A stretch of DNA of 64,000 nt from Verrucomicrobiales bacterium. Its GTDB lineage: Bacteria; Verrucomicrobiota; Verrucomicrobiia; Limisphaerales; UBA9464. The translations under genes were made by a program, and so were the position numbers. Numbering within the stretch: position 1 is the first letter of the stretch; each line of letters begins with the position of its first letter. This document shows positions 25,725 to 34,493 of the stretch, one piece after another. The notes beneath the pieces were generated by a model. The model did no database searches and was not told the origin of the DNA. It saw nothing but the letters and a program-made list of their open reading frames with translations. The DNA is taken from assembly GCA_027488845.1 (NCBI GenBank), contig JAIYBC010000047.1, positions 62,001 to 126,000 on the forward strand, written 5' to 3'.

Positions 25725-26705
25725 ATGTCCCCAAAGTGGTTGCTCGGCGTCCTCCTGCTTGCCGGTCTTGCCGGCTCCGGATGCCAATCCGGTCCGCGCA
25801 AGGCCTCCGGCGGTTTCACGGTCGAGGAGAAGGACGGCCGCATCCGTATCGAACACGCCGGCCAACTCGTTTCCGAGTACCACTTCCGCGACGTCTCCCG
25901 GCCTTTCCTGTATCCCATCCTCGGGCCGGACGACGTCCACCTGACGCGGCGCTGGCCCCAGGAGGAATTCCCGGGCGAGGAGAAGGACCATCCGCACCAC
26001 CACGCCCTCTGGTGGGCCCACGGCGAGGCGAATGGCCAGGACTTCTGGAGCGAGTCCGCGAAGGCGGGCAAGACGGTGCACCAGTACTTCACGCGTCGCA
26101 GCGGTGGCCGCGAGGCGGTGGTCGCCGCCCGGAACCGCTGGGTGGCCAAGTCCGGCGAGGTGGTCGCCGAGGACGAGCGGAAGATGACCTTCCACGCGCC
26201 GGGCAAGGACCTCCGGGTCCTCGACTTCGAGATCACCGTGTTCGCCGGTGAGAAGGGGCTCGAACTCGGCGACACCAAGGAAGGGACGATGGCGATCCGC
26301 GTGGCCGAATCGATGCGCCTGGTGAAGCCCGACAAGAGCCGGGGTGCCGGCCGCATCCTGAACTCCGCCGGTGACGCCGACGGCGCCACCTGGGGCAAGC
26401 GGGCCGCCTGGTGCGACTACGTGGGCCCCGTGGGCGACGGCACCTACGGCGTCGCCATGTTCGATCACCCGTCGAATCTGCGTTTCCCGACCTGGTGGCA
26501 CGTGCGCGACTACGGCCTCTTCGCCGCCAATCATTTCGGCCTGCACGACTTCGAGAAGAAGCCCGTCGGCGCGGGCAACCACCACTTGGCTCCGGGCGCC
26601 ACCGTGACCTTCCGCTACCGCTTCGTCCTCCACCGCGGACCCCTGGAACCGGCGCGTCTGAACGCCCTCCACGAGGCCTATTCCCAGGGGAAGCTCCTGC
26701 CGTGA
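25725..26705 (+). CDS. DUF6807 (PmoA-like) lipoprotein
   Basis: A 326-residue secreted protein. It has a short signal with a lipobox ending at the Cys in GLAGSGCQSG. The body shows DUF6807 features: YHFRDVSRPFLYPILGPD, DHPHHHALWWAHGE with a histidine cluster, and later MFDHPSNLRFPTWWHVRDYGLFAANHFG. Automated databases often mislabel this family 'PmoA' (methane oxygenase subunit); it has no relation to methane oxidation. It is frequent beside Gfo/Idh/MocA oxidoreductases in Planctomycetes and Verrucomicrobia, as here, and is probably linked to sugar metabolism. ATG at 25725 chosen over an adjacent TTG. It overlaps the next gene by four bases. Confidence 0.82.
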   Translation: MSPKWLLGVLLLAGLAGSGCQSGPRKASGGFTVEEKDGRIRIEHAGQLVSEYHFRDVSRPFLYPILGPDDVHLTRRWPQEEFPGEEKDHPHHHALWWAHGEANGQDFWSESAKAGKTVHQYFTRRSGGREAVVAARNRWVAKSGEVVAEDERKMTFHAPGKDLRVLDFEITVFAGEKGLELGDTKEGTMAIRVAESMRLVKPDKSRGAGRILNSAGDADGATWGKRAAWCDYVGPVGDGTYGVAMFDHPSNLRFPTWWHVRDYGLFAANHFGLHDFEKKPVGAGNHHLAPGATVTFRYRFVLHRGPLEPARLNALHEAYSQGKLLP

Positions 26706-27172
26706 CCCAACGGAATCCCATCGCCTGCCTCGCCGTCCTCGGGTCCGCGGCCGTCCTTCTAACCGGTTGCGCCGGTTCCCGCATCGACAGCCTGTTGGGC
26801 CGCGGGCCGATCGCGTCCGGTGCGCTCTACCGTCAGGCGGAGACCGTCGTCCTCGCCCGCGATCGCGAGGCGTTTCCGGGCTGCAACGAGCGCCGGGTCG
26901 TGGAGACCGCATTGCTGGAGGCGCCCGAGGTCGTGGCCGGACCCCAGGAGGGCCGCGAATCGGTTTCGTTCAGCGGAGCAGGGACCCCGAACAGCTACGT
27001 CGTCCCGCCCGAGAGCCGCTACTCCCTGTTCGTCGAACGCTGGACCGTCCAGCGCTGCGGAACCAACGCTTCCTACCGCGTCACCTTCCGGCCGACCCGT
27101 GACCAGATGCGCGTCGACGCCGTCCCCGAGTCCGTTTCCCCCACCGTCACCAACCCCACGACAGCACCATGA
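26702..27172 (+). CDS. Small lipoprotein, function unknown
   Basis: A 156-residue predicted lipoprotein. The GTG start at 26702 overlaps the stop of the DUF6807 gene (GTGA), and the signal peptide ends in a lipobox at LLTGCAGS. The mature part is small and soluble, with three further Cys (in FPGCNERR and VQRCGTNA, among others) and no motif that I recognise. Its own stop overlaps the ATG of the oxidoreductase gene, so three genes 25725-28656 form one coupled operon. I cannot assign a function. Confidence 0.7.
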   Translation: MTQRNPIACLAVLGSAAVLLTGCAGSRIDSLLGRGPIASGALYRQAETVVLARDREAFPGCNERRVVETALLEAPEVVAGPQEGRESVSFSGAGTPNSYVVPPESRYSLFVERWTVQRCGTNASYRVTFRPTRDQMRVDAVPESVSPTVTNPTTAP

Positions 27173-28656
27173 ACCGCCGCGAATTCCTCACCGCCACCTC
27201 GCTCGCCGCCGGCGCCTTCGCCGCGGGTTGTTCCACCACCGCCACCACCTCGGCGGCCCCGCGCTTCCGTCCCCAGTCGCGGGTCATCGGGGCCAACGAC
27301 GACATCCGCGTCGCCGTGGTCGGCTTCAATTCCCGGGGCAAGGACCACATCTCCGGATTCAAGAAGATCAAGGGGGTCCGGCTGGTGGCCCTGTGCGACG
27401 TGGACTCCGAGGTCCTCGCCAAGGGACGCGCCGAACTGCAGAAGGACGGCATCCAGGTGGAGACCTTCACCGACGTGCGGAAGCTGCTGGAACGGGGTGA
27501 CATCGACGCCATCTCCACGGCGACGCCGAACCACTGGCATTCGCTGCTGGCGGTATGGAGCTGCCAGGCCGGCAAGGACGTCTACGTGGAGAAGCCGGTC
27601 TCGCACAACGTCTGGGAAGGTGCCCAGATCGTGAAGGCCGCGAGGAAGTACGGGCGCATCGTCCAGACCGGCACCCAGAGCCGTTCGAACCCCGGACTGC
27701 GCGAAGCCATCGCGTGGCTTCACGCCGGCAACCTCGGCAAGGTCCTGGTCGCCCGCGGCCTCTGCTACAAGCCGCGCCAGAGCATCGGCAGGGTGTCCGG
27801 CCCCACCGCGGTCCCCGGCACGATCGACTACGACCTCTGGTGCGGTCCGGCGCCGATGGCTCCGCTGATGCGTGAGAAGCTGCACTACGACTGGCATTGG
27901 CAGTTCGTCACCGGCAACGGCGACCTCGGCAACCAGGGCATCCACCAGATGGACATCGCCCGCTGGGCCCTGCGGGAGAAGACGCTCAGCCCGTTCGTGT
28001 TCAGCGTGGGCGGTCGTTTCGGCTACAAGGACGACGGCGACACCCCCAACAGCCAGTTCGTCTACCACGGGTACGAGAAGGCTCCGTTGATCTTCGAGGT
28101 CCGCGGATTGCCGAAGTCGAAGGAATTCCAGGACAACCGCTGGGCGAAGAACATGCCGGACTACCACGGCGCCCAGGTCGGAGTGGTGATCGAGTGCGAA
28201 GGCGGGCGAATGGTCATTCCCAGCTACGACAGCGCGAAGGCGTTCGACAAGTCGGGCAAGGAGATCAAGTCCTGGCGCGAGGGGGCCGACCACTACGCCA
28301 ACTTCATCGGGGCCATGCGCAGCCGCCGCAATACAGACCTCAACGCGGAGATCCTCGAGGGACACCTGTCCAGCGCCCTCTGCCACACCGGCAACATCAG
28401 CTACCAGTTGGGCAGCCGGCTGGCGCCGGACGCGGTGCGCGAGCGCCTGAAGGGCGAGTCGATGGCCCAGGAAACCTTCGGACGCCTCGCCGAGCACCTC
28501 GGGGCCAACGGCGTCGACATCGCCTCCCAGCCGGTGGTCTTGGGAGAGCGGCTGCGGATGGACGTCTCGAAGGAGCGGTTCCGCGGCAACGCGGCCGCCA
28601 ACCAGCGCCTCACCCGCGAGTACCGCAAGGGATTCGAAGTGCCCGAACGGGTCTGA
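27169..28656 (+). CDS. Gfo/Idh/MocA family oxidoreductase, Tat-exported
   Basis: A 495-residue NAD(P)-dependent oxidoreductase. The N-terminus has the twin-arginine signal NRREFLTATS and a possible lipobox ending at Cys21, so it is exported folded with its cofactor and may be membrane-anchored. The Rossmann region follows (RVAVVGFNSRGKDH near 43) with the catalytic EKPV at about 140 (VYVEKPVSHN), and the C-terminal domain has GNQGIHQMDIARWAL. Secreted members of this family are expanded in Planctomycetes and Verrucomicrobia and are thought to act on sugars or polyols. Substrate unknown. It is the last gene of a coupled lipoprotein operon. Confidence 0.88.
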   Translation: MNRREFLTATSLAAGAFAAGCSTTATTSAAPRFRPQSRVIGANDDIRVAVVGFNSRGKDHISGFKKIKGVRLVALCDVDSEVLAKGRAELQKDGIQVETFTDVRKLLERGDIDAISTATPNHWHSLLAVWSCQAGKDVYVEKPVSHNVWEGAQIVKAARKYGRIVQTGTQSRSNPGLREAIAWLHAGNLGKVLVARGLCYKPRQSIGRVSGPTAVPGTIDYDLWCGPAPMAPLMREKLHYDWHWQFVTGNGDLGNQGIHQMDIARWALREKTLSPFVFSVGGRFGYKDDGDTPNSQFVYHGYEKAPLIFEVRGLPKSKEFQDNRWAKNMPDYHGAQVGVVIECEGGRMVIPSYDSAKAFDKSGKEIKSWREGADHYANFIGAMRSRRNTDLNAEILEGHLSSALCHTGNISYQLGSRLAPDAVRERLKGESMAQETFGRLAEHLGANGVDIASQPVVLGERLRMDVSKERFRGNAAANQRLTREYRKGFEVPERV

Positions 28657-29226
28657 GGACGCGATCTAGGTCCGTTTGGGGCCACACGCCCGGCATCGTC
28701 GTCCACAGAGATCGGACGACGATGTCGGACTTCATGCATTGCGGGGTAGAGAAGTCCCGCTGGGGACACGTCAGAGGAACACAGGTCGGATTGAGGGATT
28801 TCGGTTTTCCTCCATCTCCCCCTTCCTGATCTGTGTGCATCTGCGAGATCTGTGGATGAAAATCCCAACAGATATTACACGGGAATCTTCATCCGCAGAT
28901 TTCACAGATTGGCGCAGATGGAATCCAAAGCCGCCTTGGGGGCACGTCACACTCGGAATATGGGGCGTTTGGGTTGAGACGGTTTCCGCCGGCTGAAGCC
29001 GGTTCTCCATACCCTGAGGAGATGCTCGGAATCTGGGAAGTCCGCTGGGGATACCAGCGATGACTTGGTCTTCCAGTCGGCGGGTTCCTCGGCCTCCCCA
29101 GTGGCTTCGACGACGAGCCATTCGCAGGGAGGCGCGGATGGGCGCGGAGAACGCTGATCCGGAGTGGATCGCGGCTTTCGTGTCGTGGAGTCCACGGGGA
29201 TCGGTGTCGCGATCCCCGGAAGTCCC
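28657..29226. repeat. Gene-free block with degenerate direct and inverted repeats
   Basis: No ORF here looks coding. The block holds an imperfect inverted repeat: 28838-28860 (CATCTGCG...GATGAA) against 28888-28920, whose complement differs by a short insertion and a few changes. It also holds two near-identical copies of TGGGGACACGTCA (28761-28773, and 28937-28949 with one change), which flank that inverted repeat, and a small perfect hairpin CCGGCT/AGCCGG at 28989-29002. The stretch 29003-29226 shows nothing I recognise. The layout is like a decayed intergenic repeat family rather than an insertion sequence, since there is no transposase and no clean terminal repeat. Confidence 0.55.
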
Positions 29227-31026
29227 TCAGACTTGGGCGGCGGCGGCGGGCTCCGCCTCGACCCACTTGCCGTGCTCGCGGATGAGGTCCACGAGGCGGT
29301 CCACGGCTTCCTCCTCCGGGATGTTGAACTTCACGGGCTTCTTGCCGACGTAGAGGTTGATCTTGTTCGGGGCGCCGCCGACGTAGCCGAAGTCCGCGTC
29401 GGCCATCTCCCCGGGGCCGTTCACGATGCAGCCCATGATGGCGATCTTCACGCCTTTCAGGTGGCCGGTACGGGCCTTGATCCGGGCGGTGACCGTCTGG
29501 AGGTTGAAAAGGGTGCGGCCGCAGCTCGGGCAGGCCACGTAGTCGGTCTTGAAGGACCGGCATCCGGCCGCCTGGAGGATGTTGAACGCCAGGCGCAGCG
29601 ACTGGCCGGAGCCCGGTTCGCCCCGCACCAGGATCGCGTCGCCGATGCCTTCCGCCAGGAGCGAGCCGATGTTCACCGAGGCCCGCAGGAGGGCCGACTG
29701 GGGCGATTCCGTGGACGCGGCGTCGGTCAGGGTGTCCTTGAGCAGGATCGGGTTGCGGCGTCCGAGTCGGGCGAGCTGAACGGCCAGCAGGCGGAACGCG
29801 GTGATCACCGGGATCGACACTCCATCGCGGACGGTCACCAGCTGGGTGTCGCAGGGGATCGCCTCGATGGAGATCGGGGAGGTCGGATCGAGTTCGAGAA
29901 GGTTGAGGTCCTCGAGGACGGCTTCGGGCCGGACATCGGCCTTGGCCGCAATGCGCGGGGCGACGGCGTCGAAGACGGCGCGGGTGACGACGACGCGGAC
30001 CGTCTCGTTGCCGCCGCAGCGGACGTCGCCGAGGTCGGCGACGTCGGATTCCCGGCGCTTGAAGACGAACGGGTCCCAAGGGGGCGCGGACGTGGCGAGG
30101 CCCGGGGCGACCGGGGCGGAGCAGACCAGCGTCGGAACCTGGGCGAGCAGCTCGTTGCAGACGGCGATCTCGCGGGGGCTGTCTTCGGTGAGCGAGACGC
30201 GGATGGTGTCGCCGATGCCGTCACAGAGCAGGGAACCGATGCCGATGGCGGACTTGATCCGTCCGTCCTCGCCTTCGCCGGCCTCGGTGACTCCGAGGTG
30301 GAGGGGGTAGTTCCAATCCGGACCTTCCTGTTCCAGCCGGGCCGACAGGAGACGGTAGCACTCGATCATCACCTTCGGATTCGACGACTTCATGGAGAAC
30401 ACGAAGTTGTGGAATCCGTTCTTCCGGCAGATGCGGGCGAATTCTAGGGCGCTTTCAACCATCCCGAGCGGCGTGTCGCCGTAGCGGTTCATGATGCGGT
30501 CACTGAGCGATCCGTGGTTGGTCCCGATGCGGAGCGCGCGTCCGAGCCGGAGGCATTCGAGCACCAGCGGCGTGAACCGTTCCTCGATGCGGGCCAGCTC
30601 CGAGGCGTAGGCGTCGTCGGAGTACTCCCGGGTCGCGAACTTCTTGGAGTCGGCGTAGTTGCCCGGGTTGATGCGGATCTTCTCGACCCACTTCACGGCC
30701 TCCATCGCGGCTTCGGGCTTGAAGTGGATGTCGGCCACGATGGGCACGAGGCAACCGCGGGCGCGCAGCGCGGCGACCACGTTCTCCAGGTTGGCGGCAT
30801 CCTTCACCGTGGGGGCGGTGATGCGGACGATCTGACATCCGACGTCGACCAGTTCGAGGGTCTGCGTGACGCAGGCCTCGGTGTCCATGGTGTCGCAGGT
30901 GAGCATGGACTGCTTCACCACCGGGTGGTCGCCGCCGATGACCACGCCGCCGTTCCGGGGATCGCCGACGACCACTTCACGGGTGGGACGGCGGGAGAAG
31001 CTCCACAATGAGGCGCAATACTTCAT
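29227..31026 (-). CDS. ispG: 4-hydroxy-3-methylbut-2-en-1-yl diphosphate synthase, large form
   Basis: Catalyses the penultimate step of the MEP isoprenoid pathway, reducing the cyclic diphosphate MEcPP with a 4Fe-4S cluster. The 599-residue protein begins with a TIM-barrel part (GGDHPVVKQSMLTCDTMD, RINPGN, IGTNHGSLSD) and ends with the iron-sulfur domain: Cys499 and Cys502 in ACPSCGRTLF and Cys533 in GCIVNGPGEM. A domain of roughly 200 residues lies between them, as in the plant and chlamydial forms; most bacterial IspG proteins are about 370-420 residues. It sits downstream of rseP on the same strand. A prenyl synthase for later steps is at 40.6 kb. Confidence 0.94.
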   Translation of the reverse strand: MKYCASLWSFSRRPTREVVVGDPRNGGVVIGGDHPVVKQSMLTCDTMDTEACVTQTLELVDVGCQIVRITAPTVKDAANLENVVAALRARGCLVPIVADIHFKPEAAMEAVKWVEKIRINPGNYADSKKFATREYSDDAYASELARIEERFTPLVLECLRLGRALRIGTNHGSLSDRIMNRYGDTPLGMVESALEFARICRKNGFHNFVFSMKSSNPKVMIECYRLLSARLEQEGPDWNYPLHLGVTEAGEGEDGRIKSAIGIGSLLCDGIGDTIRVSLTEDSPREIAVCNELLAQVPTLVCSAPVAPGLATSAPPWDPFVFKRRESDVADLGDVRCGGNETVRVVVTRAVFDAVAPRIAAKADVRPEAVLEDLNLLELDPTSPISIEAIPCDTQLVTVRDGVSIPVITAFRLLAVQLARLGRRNPILLKDTLTDAASTESPQSALLRASVNIGSLLAEGIGDAILVRGEPGSGQSLRLAFNILQAAGCRSFKTDYVACPSCGRTLFNLQTVTARIKARTGHLKGVKIAIMGCIVNGPGEMADADFGYVGGAPNKINLYVGKKPVKFNIPEEEAVDRLVDLIREHGKWVEAEPAAAAQV

Positions 31027-31102
31027 GAATTCTGGGGGGACTAGACGGGAAGGGGAGGGTCGGCGTCAACCGGATGGGCCTGGCCGCGGGAAGGGCGTCG
31101 GC

Positions 31103-32488
31103 TCAGGGGGCGGGTTCCGGGGCCTTCTCGACCACCGACTCCTGGCGGAAGAGCGCCTGGAACAGCGGCCCGCGTTTCACGACGTCGAAGAACGAGACGT
31201 ACAGCATGAAGCTGAGCAGGAGGACGGCGAAGGCGGCGGTGACCGTCTCCTGGAACCGGACGCTGACGCGGCGTCGGGTGACGATCTCGTAGAGCGCCAT
31301 CGTGATGTGGCCGCCGTCGAGCACCGGGATCGGGAGGAGGTTCAGGATCGCGAGGTTGATGTTCACCATGACGATGAAGCCGAGCGCGAGCCGGATGTCG
31401 ACACGTGCGTCGGCCGCGAGCTTCCCGAAGATGCCGACGGGGCCGCTCATGTCCTTGGGGGTGATGCCGGTCTCCTTGGAATGGAGGAGGGCGTTGACGA
31501 CGTCCCACATCTGCTCGAGCACGCCGCCGACCTGTTCCATCGGCGTGGGGCCGGGGCGTTGTACCTGGAAGACCACGACCCGGCTCGGCGCCAGGGAGAC
31601 GCCGATGCGTCCGACCTTCGCCTTGGGATCGAATCTGGGGGTGACCTGGATCCTGATGCGCTTGCCGTCCCGCAACAGTTCGGCCTCCGAAGGTTTGTCG
31701 GCGCGGGAACCGATCAGTTCGACGAGTTGGGACTGTCCGACGACCGGGACGCCGGAGAAGGAGACGAACTGGTCGCCAACCTTGAATCCGGACTGTTCCG
31801 CGGCACCGCCGGCGACGAGTTCCTGGACCACGGGATGGTCCCTGGGATCGAGGTTCAGCAGCTTGAATCCGAAGGCCGGGTTGACCTCGGCCTTGAGCGT
31901 CACGGTGCGGCGTTCCTCACCGCGCTGGAACTCGACCGCGAGCCGGTTGGTGCGGGCGAGGACCGTGAAGCGCTGCACATCCTGCCAGCTCCGGACCGCG
32001 CGGTCGTCCACCTTGAGGATCCGGTCCCCTTCGCGCACGCCCTGGGCCTGTTCGTCGGAGCCCGGCTCCACGTAGCCGACGATCGGGGGATTGACCGGAA
32101 CCGGCAGCCCGATTTGCCAGACGAGCGACGCCACGAGGAAGGCGAAGACGACGTTCATGAACGGCCCGGCGAGGGCGACGAGGATCTTGGAGACCGGCGA
32201 GACCGGCGGAACGCGCGTGCCGGAGTCGCCCTCGATCGCGGCCGAGGTGATCATCTGGGGCAGCTTCACGAAGCCGCCTGCCGGGATCCAACGGAGCGCC
32301 CATTCCACGCCCTGGCGATCGGTCCACGCCATGATCTTCGGGCCGAAGCCGATGGAGAAGCCGAGCACCAGCAGGCCGCGGATCCGGGCCATCAGGTAGT
32401 GGCCGTATTCGTGCACGAAGATGGAGGCCCCGAAGAGGGCCAGGACCACCACGGCGACATACAGCTTCTCGAGAATCTCTCCAATCAT
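31103..32488 (-). CDS. rseP: RIP metalloprotease RseP (site-2 protease)
   Basis: An intramembrane zinc protease that cleaves anti-sigma factors and remnant signal peptides. The 461-residue protein has the catalytic HEYGH at 26-30 in the first TM helix, a central region with two PDZ-like domains (around VEPGSDEQAQGVREGD and LVAGGAAEQSGFKVGD), and the C-terminal NLLPIPVLDGGHI that supplies the third zinc ligand. The ATG at 32488 places HEYGH at the usual distance from the N-terminus; an upstream start at 32527 adds residues without support. rseP and ispG are often close together in bacteria. No anti-sigma substrate is encoded in the window. Confidence 0.93.
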   Translation of the reverse strand: MIGEILEKLYVAVVVLALFGASIFVHEYGHYLMARIRGLLVLGFSIGFGPKIMAWTDRQGVEWALRWIPAGGFVKLPQMITSAAIEGDSGTRVPPVSPVSKILVALAGPFMNVVFAFLVASLVWQIGLPVPVNPPIVGYVEPGSDEQAQGVREGDRILKVDDRAVRSWQDVQRFTVLARTNRLAVEFQRGEERRTVTLKAEVNPAFGFKLLNLDPRDHPVVQELVAGGAAEQSGFKVGDQFVSFSGVPVVGQSQLVELIGSRADKPSEAELLRDGKRIRIQVTPRFDPKAKVGRIGVSLAPSRVVVFQVQRPGPTPMEQVGGVLEQMWDVVNALLHSKETGITPKDMSGPVGIFGKLAADARVDIRLALGFIVMVNINLAILNLLPIPVLDGGHITMALYEIVTRRRVSVRFQETVTAAFAVLLLSFMLYVSFFDVVKRGPLFQALFRQESVVEKAPEPAP

Positions 32489-32562
32489 CCTTGGGACCAA
32501 GCTAGGCCGGGCCGCGCCGGGAGGCAATGCGCCGGCGCTGCATCACGATCCTCGGCTTCCTT

Positions 32563-32578
32563 TCAAACACCTGTTTGA
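32563..32578. promoter_or_regulatory. Palindromic operator 1 for the TetR regulator
   Basis: TCAAACACCTGTTTGA is a perfect palindrome with 7-bp arms around a CC centre, 38 bp before the TetR start codon in the divergent rseP/TetR gap. It contains CAAAC-N4-GTTTG, the consensus known for PsrA-type TetR regulators. Autoregulation by the adjacent TetR protein is inferred. Confidence 0.7.
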
Positions 32579-32596
32579 CACCACGGGGGTCTGCGG

Positions 32597-32612
32597 TTAA
32601 ACGGTTGTTTGA
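32597..32612. promoter_or_regulatory. Palindromic operator 2 for the TetR regulator
   Basis: TTAAACGGTTGTTTGA matches operator 1 at 12 of 16 positions with the same spacing, and lies 34 bp downstream (start to start), ending just before the GTG start at 32616. One half-site is intact and the other degenerate, so it may be a weaker secondary site. Bound protein here would block transcription initiation. Confidence 0.6.
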
Positions 32613-32615
32613 AAC

Positions 32616-33344
32616 GTGCGTTCAAAACCTCCAAGGGAATCGGCCGGCACCCGGCCCGAACTGATGCGGGTCGCCGCGGAGGTGTTCGCGGACCAGGGGT
32701 ACCGTTCGGCGACGATCCGGGACATCTGCCGTCGGGCGGGGACCAACGTCGCTTCGGTGAACTACCATTTCGGCGGGAAGGCGGGTCTCTACAGGGCCGT
32801 GGTCCAGTCCGGCGGGGCCTTCACCTCGGAGATGGCCGGACGGCTCGCGGCGTCGGGTGGGGCGGCCGAGGACCGGCTCCGGGCGTACGTGGAGGTCTTC
32901 CTCACACGTGTCCTCGCCGAGGGACCGTGTGCCGTGCACGGCCGGATCATGGCCCGCGAGATGATCGAGCCGACGGAGGCCTTGGACCAGTTGGTGGACG
33001 GTTTCATCCGGCCCGAGGCCGAGATGCTGTCGCTTGCGGTGGGGGAGATCGTGGGGAAGGACTTCACCCGGGAGGAGATCCGCCTCCTCTGCATGAGCGT
33101 CGCCGCCCAAGTCGTCTTCTACAAACACTGCCGCCCGGTGGTGGAGCGCCTCTTTCCCGACTTCCGGCTCGATTCTGCCGCCGTTTCCGTCCTGGCGGAG
33201 AGCATCACCGGCTTCTCCGTCGCCGGTCTCCGTGGGCTGAGTGCCGCGCGCTCGACAGCCCGAGAGGCCAAGGGGAAGGGGACTCCGGGGACGGCGGCAG
33301 CCACCAGGCCCGCGGCACGCCGGATCGCGAAGGGAAGGAACTGA
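32616..33344 (+). CDS. TetR/AcrR family transcriptional regulator (CecR/CerR-like)
   Basis: A 242-residue regulator. The N-terminal helix-turn-helix at about 15-62 has the TetR pattern (AAEVFADQGYRSATIRDICRRAG followed by NYHFGGKAGLYRAV). The C-terminal ligand domain resembles the DUF1956/CerR-like type with GRIMAREMIEP, and the last 30 residues are a basic, low-complexity tail. In E. coli a CerR-like regulator (CecR/YbiH) controls an ABC exporter with an HlyD-type adaptor. Here the regulator leads an analogous operon, starting 3 bp before the permease gene. Start is the GTG at 32616. Two CAAAC-type palindromes directly upstream suggest autorepression. The inducer is unknown. Confidence 0.85.
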   Translation: MRSKPPRESAGTRPELMRVAAEVFADQGYRSATIRDICRRAGTNVASVNYHFGGKAGLYRAVVQSGGAFTSEMAGRLAASGGAAEDRLRAYVEVFLTRVLAEGPCAVHGRIMAREMIEPTEALDQLVDGFIRPEAEMLSLAVGEIVGKDFTREEIRLLCMSVAAQVVFYKHCRPVVERLFPDFRLDSAAVSVLAESITGFSVAGLRGLSAARSTAREAKGKGTPGTAAATRPAARRIAKGRN

Positions 33345-33347
33345 ACC

Positions 33348-34493
33348 ATGTACCTGCTCGCCCTCAAGATGCTGCTCGGAGACCGCGCGAAGTACATCAT
33401 GCTCGTCGGCGGCCTGACCTTCTCGTCGCTGCTGATGACGCAGCAGAACGGCGTGTTCCAGGGCCTGCTTTCCTGGACCACCAGCCACATGCGCAACATG
33501 CGGGCCTCGATCTGGGTCGTGGAATCCCGGGTCGAACAGGTGAACGAGACCAAGGCGTTGCGGGACACCGACGTCAACCGGGTGCGCTCGGTGGACGGCG
33601 TCGACTTCGCTGTGCCGTTGTTCCAGGGGGTGATGAAGGCGCGCGCCGCCGACGGATCGGACAAGCAGGTGCAGCTGATCGGCCTGCATGGCGGAACTCT
33701 CTATGGGCGGCCTGCCGTCATGGTGGACGGCGACATCTCGCAGCTCCGGGTGCCGAACACCGTGGTGGTCGATGAACTCGCGGCACAGCCGACGCGGCTG
33801 GGAGCGGGACTGGGGCGTAGCCTGAAGGTTGGCGACACCTTCGAGATCAACGACCGGGAAGCTCGGGTCGTCGGCATCTGCAAGACGGAGCGCCACTTCT
33901 TCGGCTATCCCTACGTCTTCACCAGCTACGACCAGGCCCTCCAGTACGCGCCCCGCCAGCGCAAGATGCTGTCCATGATCCTCGCCGAACCGAAGCCGGG
34001 CATCCCGGCCGAGGAGGTGGCCCGGAGGATCGCGGCGGAGACCGGGATGAAGGCCTACACGGTGCCCGAGTTCGAGCGTTCCACGGTCGCCTGGATCTGG
34101 CGCAACACGGGTATCCCGGCGTCCTTCATGACCACCATCATCCTCGGGTTCGTCGTCGGCGTGGCGGTCTCGGGACAGACCTTCTACTCCTTCGTCCTCG
34201 AGAACCTGAAGAACCTCGGCGCCCTCAAGGCGATGGGCGCCGGCAACGGCCTGCTCGCAGGAATGCTGCTCTTCCAGGCCATCACCGTCGGGGTCATCGG
34301 CTACGGCCTCGGCCTCGGCCTGACGGCGCTGTTCGGCTTGGCGGTCGCCCAGTCCGGCCAACCGCCGTTCAAGCTCGTGCCGCTCTACCTCGTCCAGACC
34401 TTCGGCGCCGTCCTCGTGATCTGCGTGCTCGCCGCGCTCTTCGGCATCCGCAAGGTCGCCCGTCTCGAACCCGCCATCGTCTTCCGCGGATGA
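33348..34493 (+). CDS. DevC-like ABC transporter permease
   Basis: A 381-residue MacB/FtsX-type permease. It has one TM helix near residue 18-35, a periplasmic domain of about 220 residues, and three C-terminal helices (about 265-290, 305-335, 345-370) ending in the conserved ARLEPAIVFRG tail. The N-terminus KMLLGDRAKYIMLVGGLTFSSLLM closely recalls DevC of heterocyst glycolipid export systems. With the next three genes it would form a tripartite exporter moving a lipid or hydrophobic substrate across the envelope. An AAGGA sequence 7 bp before the ATG is one of few visible Shine-Dalgarno motifs in the window. The next gene overlaps by four bases. Confidence 0.88.
   Translation: MYLLALKMLLGDRAKYIMLVGGLTFSSLLMTQQNGVFQGLLSWTTSHMRNMRASIWVVESRVEQVNETKALRDTDVNRVRSVDGVDFAVPLFQGVMKARAADGSDKQVQLIGLHGGTLYGRPAVMVDGDISQLRVPNTVVVDELAAQPTRLGAGLGRSLKVGDTFEINDREARVVGICKTERHFFGYPYVFTSYDQALQYAPRQRKMLSMILAEPKPGIPAEEVARRIAAETGMKAYTVPEFERSTVAWIWRNTGIPASFMTTIILGFVVGVAVSGQTFYSFVLENLKNLGALKAMGAGNGLLAGMLLFQAITVGVIGYGLGLGLTALFGLAVAQSGQPPFKLVPLYLVQTFGAVLVICVLAALFGIRKVARLEPAIVFRG

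Noticed and set aside
28657-29226. Insertion sequence remnant or CRISPR array
   Set aside because: No transposase fragment, no evenly spaced identical repeats and no clean terminal inverted repeats.
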